From the NCBI GenBank assembly GCA_963725645.1, contig CAVRZD010000002.1, positions 1,240,001 through 1,304,000 of the forward strand: 64,000 bases of DNA, in the 5' to 3' direction. Both the position numbers and the translations under genes were made by a program. The notes below the pieces were generated by a model. It did not search any database. It saw nothing but the letters and a program-made list of their open reading frames with translations, and had not been told where the DNA came from. Below are positions 40,825-50,276 of this stretch, piece after piece (the stretch's first letter is position 1; each line of letters opens with the position of its first letter). This DNA is from JALYZC01 sp963725645. Its GTDB lineage: Bacteria; Actinomycetota; Thermoleophilia; Solirubrobacterales; Solirubrobacteraceae.

Positions 40825-41223
40825 CTAGCGAGGCGGCCGCCAGCCGCACTCGGCTATCGCCTCGTCGCGGTCCGCGTACGCCCTGGCCCACACCACCTCG
40901 TCGTCGACGAACCGGAACACCCAGGCGATCTCGAACTCGATGGTCGCGCCGCTCTCGCGCCCCTTGGTCTCGAGTCGGCCGAAGGCGAGCACGACATCGT
41001 CATGCTCGTAGGCCTCCTCGAGGTCGGCCCGGAGGTGCTCGAACATCTCATCGGTGTCCGCGAACCACGCGCGGATGCCGTCGTGGCCGCGATACGGCCC
41101 CTCGGTCGAGGACCGCAACGGCCACCACTCGGCATCGCTCGCGAACGCCGCGACCACGGTCTCCACGTCGCCCCGGTTCAGGGCGGCGAAGTTCTCGCGG
41201 GCCATCCGCAACCGGTCGCGCAT
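40825..41223 (-). CDS. SnoaL/NTF2-like protein
   Basis: This 132-residue cone-shaped alpha+beta barrel protein has the SnoaL-like pattern MARENFAALNRGDVETVVAAF, EGPYRGHDGIRAWFAD and WVFRFVDDEVVWARAY. Members range from polyketide cyclases to binding proteins without catalysis; no function can be assigned. TACGCT lies 6 bases before the ATG. It is divergent from the benzoylformate-decarboxylase-like gene. Confidence 0.87.
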   Translation of the reverse strand: MRDRLRMARENFAALNRGDVETVVAAFASDAEWWPLRSSTEGPYRGHDGIRAWFADTDEMFEHLRADLEEAYEHDDVVLAFGRLETKGRESGATIEFEIAWVFRFVDDEVVWARAYADRDEAIAECGWRPPR

Positions 41224-41307
41224 GCCCTCAGCGTAGACCCACTGCTCGCTCGAGCCCGCATCGTGCTTGCCGACCCGCCGCCCGACGCATAGGGTGCCGG
41301 GGCGCAC

Positions 41308-42905
41308 ATGACGACCGTCCGCGACGCCACCTTCGACCTCCTGCGCCGGCGGGGGATGACGACCATGTTCGGCAACCCCGGCTCGACCGAGCTGCCGATG
41401 CTCGCGCAGTTCCCCGACGACTTCACCTACGTGCTCGGGCTCCAGGAGGCGGTCGTCGTCGGGATGGCGGACGGGTACGCGCAGGCGAGCGGGAAGCCGA
41501 CCGTCGTCAACCTCCACACCGCCCCCGGCGTGGGCAACGCCATGGGCGCGATCTTCAACGCGCAGGCGAACAAGTCGCCGCTGCTGATCACCGCCGGCCA
41601 GCAGGCGCGCTCGCTGATGACGCTCCAGGCCAACCTGACCAACCGCGACGCGGCGCGCATGCCCCACCCGCTCGTGAAGTGGAGCTACGAGCCGCCGCGC
41701 GCCGAGGACGTCCCGCATGCGCTCGCGCGCGCGATCCACCTCGCGTCGCTGCCCCCGCAGGGGCCCGTGTTCGTCTCGATCCCGATGGACGACTGGGGCG
41801 CGGAGGTCGACGAGGGCGCCGTCGCGCACCAGACCGGCGCGCAACGTCACCGGCCGCGCCGTCGCCGGGCCCGACGTCGTGCGCGACCTCGCGGCTCGGA
41901 TCGACGCGGCCGCCAACCCACTGCTCGTGGTGGGCCCGGACGTCGACGCGAGCGGCGCCTGGGACGCCGCGGTCGCCCTCGCCGAGCGCCAGCGCCTGCC
42001 CGTGTGGGCGATCCCCGCCCCGGGCGGCGGACGGATCGGATTCCCCGAGGGCCATCCCAACTTCATCGGCATCCTGCCGCCGGCGATCGGGCCGTTGAGC
42101 GAGACCGTCGCCGGCCACGACCTCGTGCTCGTCGTCGGCTCGTCGGTGTTCAGCTACTACCCCAACATCCCGGGCCCGCTGCTGCCCGAGGGCACGTCGT
42201 TGGTCGCCATCACCAACGACCCCGACGAGGCCGCGCGCGCGCCGATGGGCGACGCGATCGTGGCCGACGTCGCGCTGACGCTGAACGCGCTGCTCGAGCA
42301 GGCTCCGGAATCCGGCCGCGATGCGCCCAACCCGCGGCCGGCGCCCGAGCCGGCGCCGGAGTCCGACCCGATCAGCCCGTCCACGGCCGTGGCCGCGCTC
42401 GGCGAGGTCTTCCCCGAGGACGGCATCGTGGTGCTGGAGTCCCCGTCGGCGACCCTCGCGCTGCGCAACCAGCTGCGGCTCTCCCGACCGGGCAGCTACT
42501 ACTTCGGCGCGGGCGGCGGGTTGGGCTTCGGCCTGTCGGCGTCGGTCGGCGTGCAGCTCGCCCAGCCCGACCGGCCGGTCGTGTGCGTGCTCGGCGAGGG
42601 CTCGGCGCAGTACGCGATCCCGACGTTCTGGAGCGCCGTCGCCTACGACGTGCCGGTGACGTTCCTCGTCCTGCGCAACGAGGAGTACGCGATCCTGAAG
42701 TGGTTCGCGTCGATGGAGGACGTCGAGGGCGCTCCCGGCCTCGACCTGCCGCGCCTCGACGTCGCCGGCGTGGCGAGCGGCTACGGCGTCAACGCCCGCG
42801 AGAGCAGCGCCGGCGAGCTGCGCGACGCGCTGGCGGACGCGATCGCCTCCGATCGGCCCCGAGCTCGTCGAGGTCCGGGTGGCACCGGGCATGGCGCTGG
42901 CGTAG
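41308..42905 (+). pseudogene. Benzoylformate-decarboxylase-like ThDP enzyme, two frameshifts
   Basis: The joined frames give a ~530-residue ThDP-dependent 2-oxoacid decarboxylase. Positions match Pseudomonas benzoylformate decarboxylase: Ser26 (GST), Glu47 (LGLQEAVVVG) and His70 (NLHTAPGVGN). The ThDP-metal site reads GEGSAQYAIPTFWSA...LRNEEY. The second active-site His (His281 of the Pseudomonas enzyme) appears as Tyr in VFSYYPNIPG. The frame changes near 41840 and again in a C4 run at 42857-42860. The start has TAGGGT 12 bases upstream. The stop is 10 bases before the FAD/Fe-S gene. Decay and assembly error both remain possible. Confidence 0.83.
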
Positions 42906-42915
42906 CGCCCGACCC

Positions 42916-45844
42916 GTGCCCCTGCTCGAGCCCGACGTCCAGGCGATCGCCCCGGCGGCGCCGGAGCCCGCCGCGGACCGCGCGCCCGACCGCCTCGCCG
43001 GGGGCACGCCCGAGTCGCTGCGCGCGGACCTCGCCGCGCTGGTCGGCCCCGAGCAGGTGCTCGGCCGGGCGACCGACCTCATCCGCTACGCGTCGGACGC
43101 CAGCCCGTACCGCCGCTTCCCGCAGGCCGTCGTGATGGCCCGCGACAGCGGCGACGTGGCGAAGCTGCTGACGCACGCCCACCGGAGCAACACGCCGCTG
43201 ACGTTCCGCGCCGCCGGCACGAGCCTCAACGGGCAGTCCCAGACCGACGGCATCCTCGTCGACGTGCGACGCCACTGGCGCGGCATCACGGTCGAGGACG
43301 ACGGCGCGCGCGCTCGCGTACGCCCCGGCACGGTGCTCGGCCACGTCAACCGCGTGCTCGCCCCGCTGCACCGGCGGCTCGGGCCGGATCCGGCGAGCAC
43401 GGACATCGCCACGGTCGGCGGCGTCATCGCCAACAACTCGGGCGGCATGCGCTGCGGGACGACGAAGGACAGCTACTCGACGGTGCGCGAGCTCACGTTC
43501 GTGCTGCCGTCGGGGACGGTGATCGACACCGGCGCGCCCGGGGCCGCCGAGGAATTCGCCCGCCGCGAGCCGGAGCTGGCGCGAGGGCTCGAGCAGATCC
43601 GCGAGGAGATCCGCGCGGACACGGAGCTGACGGAGCGGATCCGGCACAAGTTCGAGATCAAGAACACGACGGGCTACCGGCTGTGCGCATTCCTGGACGC
43701 CGACGAGCCGGTCGAGATCTTCCGCCGCCTCCTGGTCGGCTCGGAGGGCACGCTCGCGTTCATCGCCGAGGCGGTCTTCGAGACCGTGCCGGTCCCGCCG
43801 CGCACGACCCTGTCGTGGCTGCACTTCCCGGGCGTCGACGAGACGGCCGCCCCGGTGCCGGCGCTCGTCGCGGCCGGCGCGAGCGCGGTCGAGCTGATGG
43901 TCGCGCCCGCGCTGATCGCCTCCGCCCACTCCGTGCCGGGGCGGCCCGAGTACTGGAAGGAGCTGCCGCCCGATTCGGCCGCGCTGCTGGTCGAGTTCGG
44001 CGCCGACGACGAGGCCGGACTCGACGCCGCCGAGGCGCGCGCGGCCGAGGTTCTCGAGGGCCACGAGCTGATCCGTCCACCCGCCTTCACCCGCGATCCG
44101 CACGACATCGAGCTCTACTGGAGCGTGCGCGAGGGCATGCACGGGCTCCTGGGCAAGCTCAAGCCGCCGAGCTCGGCCCTCATCGTCGAGGACGTGTGCG
44201 TGCCGCCGGCGCGCATCGCCGAGGCCGGCAAGGACCTCCAGGCGCTGCTGTCCGAGCACGGTTTCCTGCCCGGGGTCGCCGGCCACGCCTCGGCCGGGAA
44301 CCTCCATTTCATGCTCACGCCCGACCTCGCCCAGGCGTCCGAGCGCGACCGCTACGAGGCGTTCATGGCCGCCCTGGTCGACCTGGTCGTCGACAAGTAC
44401 GACGGCTCGCTGAAGGCCGAGCACGGGACCGGCATCAACATGGCGCCGTTCGTCGCCCGCGAGTGGGGGGAGAAGGCGACCGAGCTGATGTGGCGGGTCA
44501 AGGCGCTGGCGGACCCCGACGGCGTGCTCTCGCCGGGCGTCGTGCTCAACCGCGACCCCGACGTCCACCTCTCAGACCTCAAGAGCACGCCGGCGATCGA
44601 GGAGGAGGCGAACACCTGCGTCGAGTGCGGCTTCTGCGAGCCGGTCTGCCCGAGCCGCGACCTCACGATCACGCCGCGTCAGCGGATCGTCCTGCGGCGC
44701 GAGATGGTGCGCCAGCCGGCCGGCTCGCCGGTGCTGGAGGCGCTCTTGCGCGAGTACGAGTACGACGGCATCGAGACCTGCGCGGCGGACGGGACCTGCA
44801 AGCTCGCCTGCCCGGTCGGGATCGACACGGGCAAGTTCGTGAAGGGACTGCGCGAGCTCCAGCACGGCGCGCGGGCCGAGCGGGCGGCGCTGGAGGTCGC
44901 GCGGCGCTGGGCGCTGGTTGAGCGCGGGGCCCGCACCGGGCTACGCGCGGGGAACGCCGTCGCCGATCGGCTGGGCCCGGGGGCGCCCGCCGCCGTCGCC
45001 CGAGCGCTGCGCACGGCCATCGGCGCCGAGCTCGTCCCGACCTGGCCGGCGAACATGCCCGACGCGGCGCCGGCGACGCTGCCCGCCACCACGCGCGCGG
45101 GCGCCGCGGCCGTGTACCTGCCCGCCTGCATCAACCGCATCTTCGGCGCGGCCAAGGGCGCGCCGCGCGCGCTCGGACTGCCCGAGGCGCTCGTGGCGGT
45201 GTCGCGCCGCGCCGGCCTGCCGGTGTGGATCCCCGAGGACGTCGCCGGCACGCTGCTGCGCGACGCCCTGGAGCAGCAAGGGCTACCGCGCGGGGAACGC
45301 GCACATGGCCAACGCGGTGGTGGAGGCGCTGTGGCGCTGGACCGACGAGGGCTCGCTCCCTGTGGTGATCGACGCCAGCTCGTGCACGCTCGGCCTGCTG
45401 GAGGACGTCCCGCCCCACCTGAGCGAGCAGAACGCGCGCCGCCACGGCGAGCTCGAGATCCTCGACTCGATCGAGTGGGCGCACGACCGGCTGCTCCCGA
45501 ACCTGACGGTGACGCGTCGCGTCGGCGCGGCCACCGTGCACCCACCGTGCTCGACCCGCCACCTGGGCCTGACCGGGAAGCTCGAGGCGCTCGCCGGGGC
45601 CCTGGCCGACGAGGTGAGCGTTCCCGTCGCCGCGAGCTGCTGCGGCTTCGCCGGCGACCGCGGCCTGCTGCACCCGGAGCTCACCGCCGCGGCCACGCGC
45701 GAGGAGGCCGCCGAGCTTGAGGGCCGCCGCTACGACGCGCATCTGTGCAGCAACCGCACCTGCGAGATCGGCCTGCAGCAGGCCACGGGCGCGGCCTACG
45801 CGTCGGTCGTCTACCTGCTGGAGGAGGCGACGCGGGCCGGCTAG
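42916..45844 (+). pseudogene. FAD- and Fe-S-containing 2-hydroxyacid dehydrogenase (D-lactate dehydrogenase-like), one frameshift
   Basis: A ~975-residue membrane-associated dehydrogenase is encoded: an FAD-binding PCMH domain (FRAAGTSLNGQSQTDGILVDV) and a substrate domain (HASAGNLHFMLTPD). A ferredoxin domain with two Cys clusters (CVECGFCEPVCP, CAADGTCKLACPVG) and a CCG-type C-terminal domain (SCCGFAGDRG) follow. It would pass electrons from a 2-hydroxy acid to the respiratory chain. The frame shifts at about 45252 by one extra base, just before CCATPWSSKGY, where relatives have CCGTPWSSKGY. The start is GTG 42916, 10 bases after the decarboxylase-like gene. Confidence 0.87.
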
Positions 45845-46071
45845 GCCGCGCGGCGCAGGTGCGGCCCGTCGCCGCTGCGCCGGTTGTCCAGCCAGCGCCG
45901 CCACCGTGAACGGCGCCGGCCGCCGTCGAGGATCGGCGTCGCCACGCCGCCGCGGAACTCGGCCATGCAGCGCGGGCAGACGTCGGGGAACACACGCCCG
46001 GCCACGGCCCAGACCCAGCCTCCACAATCGGGGCACCTGCGTGGGTTGGGGCGCGACTCCGTCCGGCCCAT
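45841..46071 (-). CDS. Small zinc-ribbon protein
   Basis: This 76-residue protein has CPDCGG and CPRC pairs separated by 17 residues, a single treble-clef or ribbon zinc site, and a basic Arg-rich C-terminus. ATG 46071 has TACCTT 6 bases upstream, so it is probably leaderless. Its end overlaps the convergent FAD/Fe-S gene by 4 bases. Function unknown. Confidence 0.62.
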   Translation of the reverse strand: MGRTESRPNPRRCPDCGGWVWAVAGRVFPDVCPRCMAEFRGGVATPILDGGRRRSRWRRWLDNRRSGDGPHLRRAA

Positions 46072-46179
46072 GAGCACAAGGTAGCTCGCCGGCCGGACCG
46101 GTCGCGCCGCCCATTCCGCAATTTCCGCGTGGGGAAGAATCGCAACCTTGGCCGCGTCCGTCTGTTACAACTACCCGCA

Positions 46180-46345
46180 ACCGAAATTCGCCGAGTTTGC
46201 AGGCGCTCTGTGCGCCGGCAGAGCGGGGGAACCAATGGTCGCGTCGGAGTCGGCGCGGCCGGGGGCCAATCGGTCGCAGCTGCGGCCGACGCGCAACCCG
46301 ATCAGCGCGAGCCCGTCAGCTCACCTCGTAGGCGCAGGAGACAAA
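46180..46345 (+). promoter_or_regulatory. Cyclic-di-AMP riboswitch (ydaO/yuaA class)
   Basis: The leader contains ATTCGCCGAGTTTGCAGG, then GGCAGAGCGGGGGAACCAAT. After a variable hairpin (CGGTCGCAGCTGCGGCCG) it ends with GTCAGCTCACCTCGTAGGC followed by GCAGGAGA. These are the conserved ydaO/yuaA blocks. The AGGAG at 46336-46340 is the ribosome site of the following gene, so ligand binding could mask it or end transcription early. Peptidoglycan-active proteins are the classical actinobacterial targets of this class. Confidence 0.9.
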
Positions 46346-46349
46346 GATC

Positions 46350-47570
46350 GTGGAACGGAACGTGCGATGGACGAGGACGTGGCGTAGGGAGGCGCCGGTG
46401 GCCGTGGCGATGGCGCTGGCCGCCTGCCTGCTGCTCGCCCTGCTCGCACCCTCGGCCGGCGCGGCCAAGGCGAAGCGCACCGCGTCGAACCCGTTCGACG
46501 GGACGGGCATGTGGATCTGGGTGACCGGCCGCTCCAGCGGCGGCAGCCCCGCGGCCATCGGCGCCAAGGCCAGGCGCTACGGGATCCGCTCGGTCTACGT
46601 CAAGAGCTCCGACGGCACCAACATGTGGTCGCAGTTCAGCCGCTCCTACGTGTCCGCCCTGAAGGCGCAGGGGCTGAAGGTGTGCGGGTGGCAGTACGTC
46701 TACGGCCGCTCACCCGAGACCGAGGCCAAGCTCGGCGCCACCGCCGTGCAGCGCGGCGCCGACTGCCTGATCATCGACGCCGAGTCCGAGTACGAGGGCC
46801 GCTACGCGCAGGCCGACCGCTACATTCGCGCCCTGCGCGCGCGAATCGGCTCGAGCTACCCGCTCGGGGTCGCGCCGTTCCCCTACGTCGACTACCACCT
46901 GAGCTTCCCCTACTCGGTCTTCCTCGGGCCGAACGGCGCGCAGTACAACCTGCCGCAGATGTATTGGAAGGCGATCGGCACGAGCGTCGACGCCGTCTTC
47001 TCGCACACCTACTTCTACAACCGCCTGTTCGGCCGGCGCATCTATCCGCTCGGCCAGCTCTACGAGAACCCGGCGCCCTCGTCGATCGCGCGCTTCCGGA
47101 CGCTCGCCACCGCCTACGGGGCGACCGGGGTGAACTGGTGGGACTGGCAGGAGACGACCACCCGCGGGTGGAACGCGCTCATCGCGCCGCTGACGACGCG
47201 CGCGTCCGCGCCGCGGCTCGGCTATCCCACGCTGCGCAAGGGCGCGCGCGGCGATCTCGTCGTGTGGGCCCAGGAGCACCTCCTGTCCGCGGGCTTCCCG
47301 GTCAAGGTGGACGGCGGCCTCGGCACCAGCACGCGTGCCGCCGTGATGCGCTTCCAGGCCGCCAGGGGGCTCCCGCAGACCGGCAACGTCGACGCGTCCA
47401 CCTGGCCCGCGCTGCTGCGCTACGCCGCCACCGCCGTCGCATGGGGCAAGGCTCGCTCGAGCGCGCGCACGGCGGGCGTTGCCGCCGCCGGCGGGGCGTC
47501 GCGGCCCGCCTCGGCCGACATCCCCGCGCGCGCACGCGAGATCCCGCCCAAGGTCCACAGCCGCGGCTGA
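46350..47570 (+). CDS. Secreted glycoside-hydrolase-like protein with peptidoglycan-binding domain
   Basis: This 406-residue protein has a signal peptide (about residues 1-38). A TIM-barrel-like domain resembles DUF1906/GH25-type hydrolases (GTGMWIWVTGRSSGG, GLKVCGWQYVYG, CLIIDAESEYEG, NWWDWQET). A PG_binding_1 module at about residues 290-350 reads LRKGARGDLVVWAQEHLL, then VDGGLGTSTRAAVMRFQ. It probably acts on or binds the cell wall. The start is GTG with AGGAG 9 bases upstream, directly behind a c-di-AMP riboswitch, so its level follows cell-wall or turgor signalling. Confidence 0.88.
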   Translation: MERNVRWTRTWRREAPVAVAMALAACLLLALLAPSAGAAKAKRTASNPFDGTGMWIWVTGRSSGGSPAAIGAKARRYGIRSVYVKSSDGTNMWSQFSRSYVSALKAQGLKVCGWQYVYGRSPETEAKLGATAVQRGADCLIIDAESEYEGRYAQADRYIRALRARIGSSYPLGVAPFPYVDYHLSFPYSVFLGPNGAQYNLPQMYWKAIGTSVDAVFSHTYFYNRLFGRRIYPLGQLYENPAPSSIARFRTLATAYGATGVNWWDWQETTTRGWNALIAPLTTRASAPRLGYPTLRKGARGDLVVWAQEHLLSAGFPVKVDGGLGTSTRAAVMRFQAARGLPQTGNVDASTWPALLRYAATAVAWGKARSSARTAGVAAAGGASRPASADIPARAREIPPKVHSRG

Positions 47571-47571
47571 C

Positions 47572-47976
47572 CTGGCCGCCGACCCGAACATCGCCGTCGT
47601 CGAGCGGCTCTTCGACGCCTTCGCGCGCCGCGACGCCGACGCCATGGTCGAGCTCATGGCTGACGACGTGGTGTTCGAGCCGGCCTCGACCGAACTGGCC
47701 ACGCGCGAGCCCTATCGCGGACACCGGGGCCTGCGTCGCTATCTCGCCGACCTCGCCAAGACCTGGGCGGAGTTCCGCGTCACGATCCACGAGTACCAGG
47801 GCGCCGGCGACCGGGTGCTCGCGCGCGGGCGCGTCTACGCGCGGTCATCCAGCCCCGCGTTCATCGCCGACAGCGAGATCGCGTTCGTCTGGCAGGTGCA
47901 GGGCGGCCGCGTCGTCCACGGTTCCACGCACACCGACCCCGACGCGGCCGAGGCCGACCTGGGGCGCTCGAACTGA
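47572..47976 (+). CDS. SnoaL/NTF2-like protein, start uncertain
   Basis: About 134 residues match the SnoaL-like fold: NIAVVERLFDAFARRDADAMVELMADDVVFEP, then EPYRGHRGLRRYLADL and a C-terminal VWQVQGGRVVHGSTHTD. No ATG or GTG lies at the expected N-terminus. CTG 47572 is in frame 1 base after the end of the preceding gene, ATG 47643 would cut the first helix, and TTG 47479 would overlap the preceding gene. A small indel near the junction is another possibility. Confidence 0.65.
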   Translation: MAADPNIAVVERLFDAFARRDADAMVELMADDVVFEPASTELATREPYRGHRGLRRYLADLAKTWAEFRVTIHEYQGAGDRVLARGRVYARSSSPAFIADSEIAFVWQVQGGRVVHGSTHTDPDAAEADLGRSN

Positions 47977-48021
47977 GTCCACTTCGCGCCGGCACCGCGG
48001 AAAGACAGTCATCGAGCAGGG

Positions 48022-48986
48022 GTGCGGGGCCGCCGCGGCGGGACGATTCTCGTCGTGCGCCGAGAAATGCATCGTGGGGATGCGTTTGTCGTCCCTCGTG
48101 GCGATCGGGCGGTGGCGGAGCTCGCCGAGCGCCAGCACGGCGTGGTGTCGACTCCGCAGCTCCATGCGGTGGGACTGGGCCGCGGCGCGATCGACAAGCG
48201 CGTGCGTCGCGGATGGCTGCATCGGGTGCATCGCCAGGTCTACGCCGTCGGCCACCCGCGCCTGCCTGCGCGCGGCCAGATGTGGGCTGCCGTGCTGGCG
48301 TGCGGGGCGTCGATGCCGCCGTCCTGAGCCACCGCACCGCCGCGGCGGCTTGGGACATGAGCCCGCTCCCATCGGGCAAGCTCGATGTGACATCGCTGCG
48401 ACGGAGCGCCTCGACCGCAAAGTTACGCGTACATCGAGGGCACACCCTCGATCTCCTCGATGACGTCGTACGCCAACCCGACGGCCTGCCGGTCACGAGC
48501 GTCGCGAGAACGCTGGTCGATCTCGCCGCCGTCCTCACGGCGCACGAGCTCGAGCGGCGCTGCCACCGCGCGGAGGTCCTGCGCCGCCTCGATGTCCGCG
48601 CGGTGCAGCGACTGGTCACGGACGTTCGGCGACCCGGGGCGCGCAGCCTTCGCGCCGCCCTCGCCACGCTCACCCGCGCGGACCCGGACATCACCCGCAG
48701 CGAGCTGGAGGAGCGCTTCCTTGCCCTCGTCACCGACGCCGGCCTGCCGCGGCCGAGCGTGAACGCTCGAATCGCCGGCCACGAGGTGGACTTCCTCTGG
48801 CGGCTGGAGTGCCTCGTCGACGAGGTCGATGGTGCGGCCGCGCACAACACGCCGACCGCCTTCGAAGAGGACCGCCACCGCGATGCGGCGTTGCAGGTCG
48901 CGGGCTTCCGGGTCGTCCGCTTCACCTGGCGGCGGATCACGCAGGATCCGGACGCCGTCGTGAGGACGCTGCGCGCGCTTCCCTAG
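48022..48986 (+). pseudogene. AbiEi-antitoxin-like/DUF559 protein, one frameshift
   Basis: The N-terminal ~95 residues form the AbiEi winged-helix domain (AVAELAERQHGVVSTPQLHAVGLGRGAIDKRV, HRQVYAVGHP). After a frame change in a G4 run at 48304-48307 the protein continues with VLSHRTAAAAWDM. It ends in a DUF559/Vsr-like nuclease domain (HEVDFLWRLECLVDEVDGAAAH, RHRDAALQVAGFRVVRFTW). Such two-domain proteins are very common, usually solitary, in Actinobacteria. No toxin partner is adjacent. The start is GTG 48022 or ATG 48067. Its end overlaps the convergent J-domain gene by 4 bases. Confidence 0.8.
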
Positions 48987-50236
48987 GCCGCGCTGCGGTG
49001 CGGAAGCACGCGCGGGGCGCGCTCGCGCAGGTCCGCCAGGAGCTCGGCCACCTCGTCGTCGTCGTCCAGCTCGAGCGCGCGCTCGCAGGCCTCGATCCCC
49101 TCGGCCACGCGGTCGGTGCGCGCGAGCGCGTGCGCGAAGCGAGCCCACGCGGGGCCCGACTGCGGCGCGAGCCGGATCGCCTCCTCGCAGACGGAGACCT
49201 CGGTCCCGACGTCGCCCGCGAGGTGGTGCGCCAGCGCGAGGTCGAGCAGGCCCTCGAGGCTCGGCTCGATCAGGCGGGCGCGCTCGAGCGGGGGGATCGC
49301 CCCCGGGCCGTCGAGCTGCGCCAGGCGCAGGCGCCCGAGCCGCTCCCACGCGGAGGCGTCGCCGGGGCCGCGCTCGGCCGCGCGCTCGGCGGCCTCCGCG
49401 GCCAGCGGGATCGCGCCCATGTCCTCGTAGATGCGCGCCGCGTAGCGGTGCGGCGTGGGCCGGTCGCCCTCGACGCGCGCCCAGTCGCGCACCGCACGTC
49501 CGGCGGCGGGCAGGTTCCCGCTCTGCCAGAACGCGAGCGTCATCAGGCGCAACACCGCGGCGTTGGTCGGCTCGGCGTCGCGGGCGTAGACGAGGCGCTG
49601 GGCGGCCAGCGGGTAGTCGCCCTCGGCCATCGCGTGCTGGGCCGCGGTCATGAAGCGCTGCACGCGATCGGCGCCGGGGTCGGGCTTGGAGAAGTCCACG
49701 AACTGCAGCGACCCGGCCGGCACTGTGCGCACGCCGACGGCGAAGCGCACGCGCGCCCACTGCTGCGCGTCGTCGTCGCTGCCGGTGAAGTAGATGCCGG
49801 TCACCGTGCCGACGCCCCACTCGGGGTAGGCGACGCAGCGCGCGTAGCGGTGCACGACCGAGTGGTCGGGGACGCGGTCGCCGAACGGGTCGTTGCGGCT
49901 CCGGTCCGCCGCGGCCTCGCGGGCGCGCTGCTCCTCCTCGTACGCGCGCCGTCCCTCCTCGGCCCGGGCCTTGCGCGCGGCCGCCGCCGACGCCTTGACG
50001 GCGTTGGCGGAGACGCGGCCGCCGCGGAACGACTCGGCCAGCGACTCGAGCTCGTCGGCGGCGCGGTTGACGGCCTGGAGGTGGCGCTGGTGCTCGTGCT
50101 GGCGGCCGGCGGGGGCGAGGTCGGGATGCCACTGCTTCGCGAGCCGCCGGCGCGCGAGCTGCACCGCGCGCTGGTCGAACGGCGCCTCGAGCTCCAACAG
50201 GAGGAGCGCCTGCTCGATGTCGAAGACTGCCGGCAT
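48983..50236 (-). CDS. J-domain protein with C-terminal TPR repeats
   Basis: This 417-residue protein has an N-terminal J-like domain (residues ~5-75) with HPD in RRLAKQWHPDLAPAG, which should stimulate DnaK ATPase. A central domain (YARCVAYPEWGVGTVTGIYF) and about five TPR repeats in residues 215-400 follow. It is not a standard DnaJ (no zinc domain). TACCGT lies 9 bases before the ATG. Probably a client adaptor; partners are unknown. Confidence 0.8.
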   Translation of the reverse strand: MPAVFDIEQALLLLELEAPFDQRAVQLARRRLAKQWHPDLAPAGRQHEHQRHLQAVNRAADELESLAESFRGGRVSANAVKASAAAARKARAEEGRRAYEEEQRAREAAADRSRNDPFGDRVPDHSVVHRYARCVAYPEWGVGTVTGIYFTGSDDDAQQWARVRFAVGVRTVPAGSLQFVDFSKPDPGADRVQRFMTAAQHAMAEGDYPLAAQRLVYARDAEPTNAAVLRLMTLAFWQSGNLPAAGRAVRDWARVEGDRPTPHRYAARIYEDMGAIPLAAEAAERAAERGPGDASAWERLGRLRLAQLDGPGAIPPLERARLIEPSLEGLLDLALAHHLAGDVGTEVSVCEEAIRLAPQSGPAWARFAHALARTDRVAEGIEACERALELDDDDEVAELLADLRERAPRVLPHRSAA

Positions 50237-50276
50237 GACCCCGTAACGGTAGCGGCCGGGGCCCGATGCACGAGCG

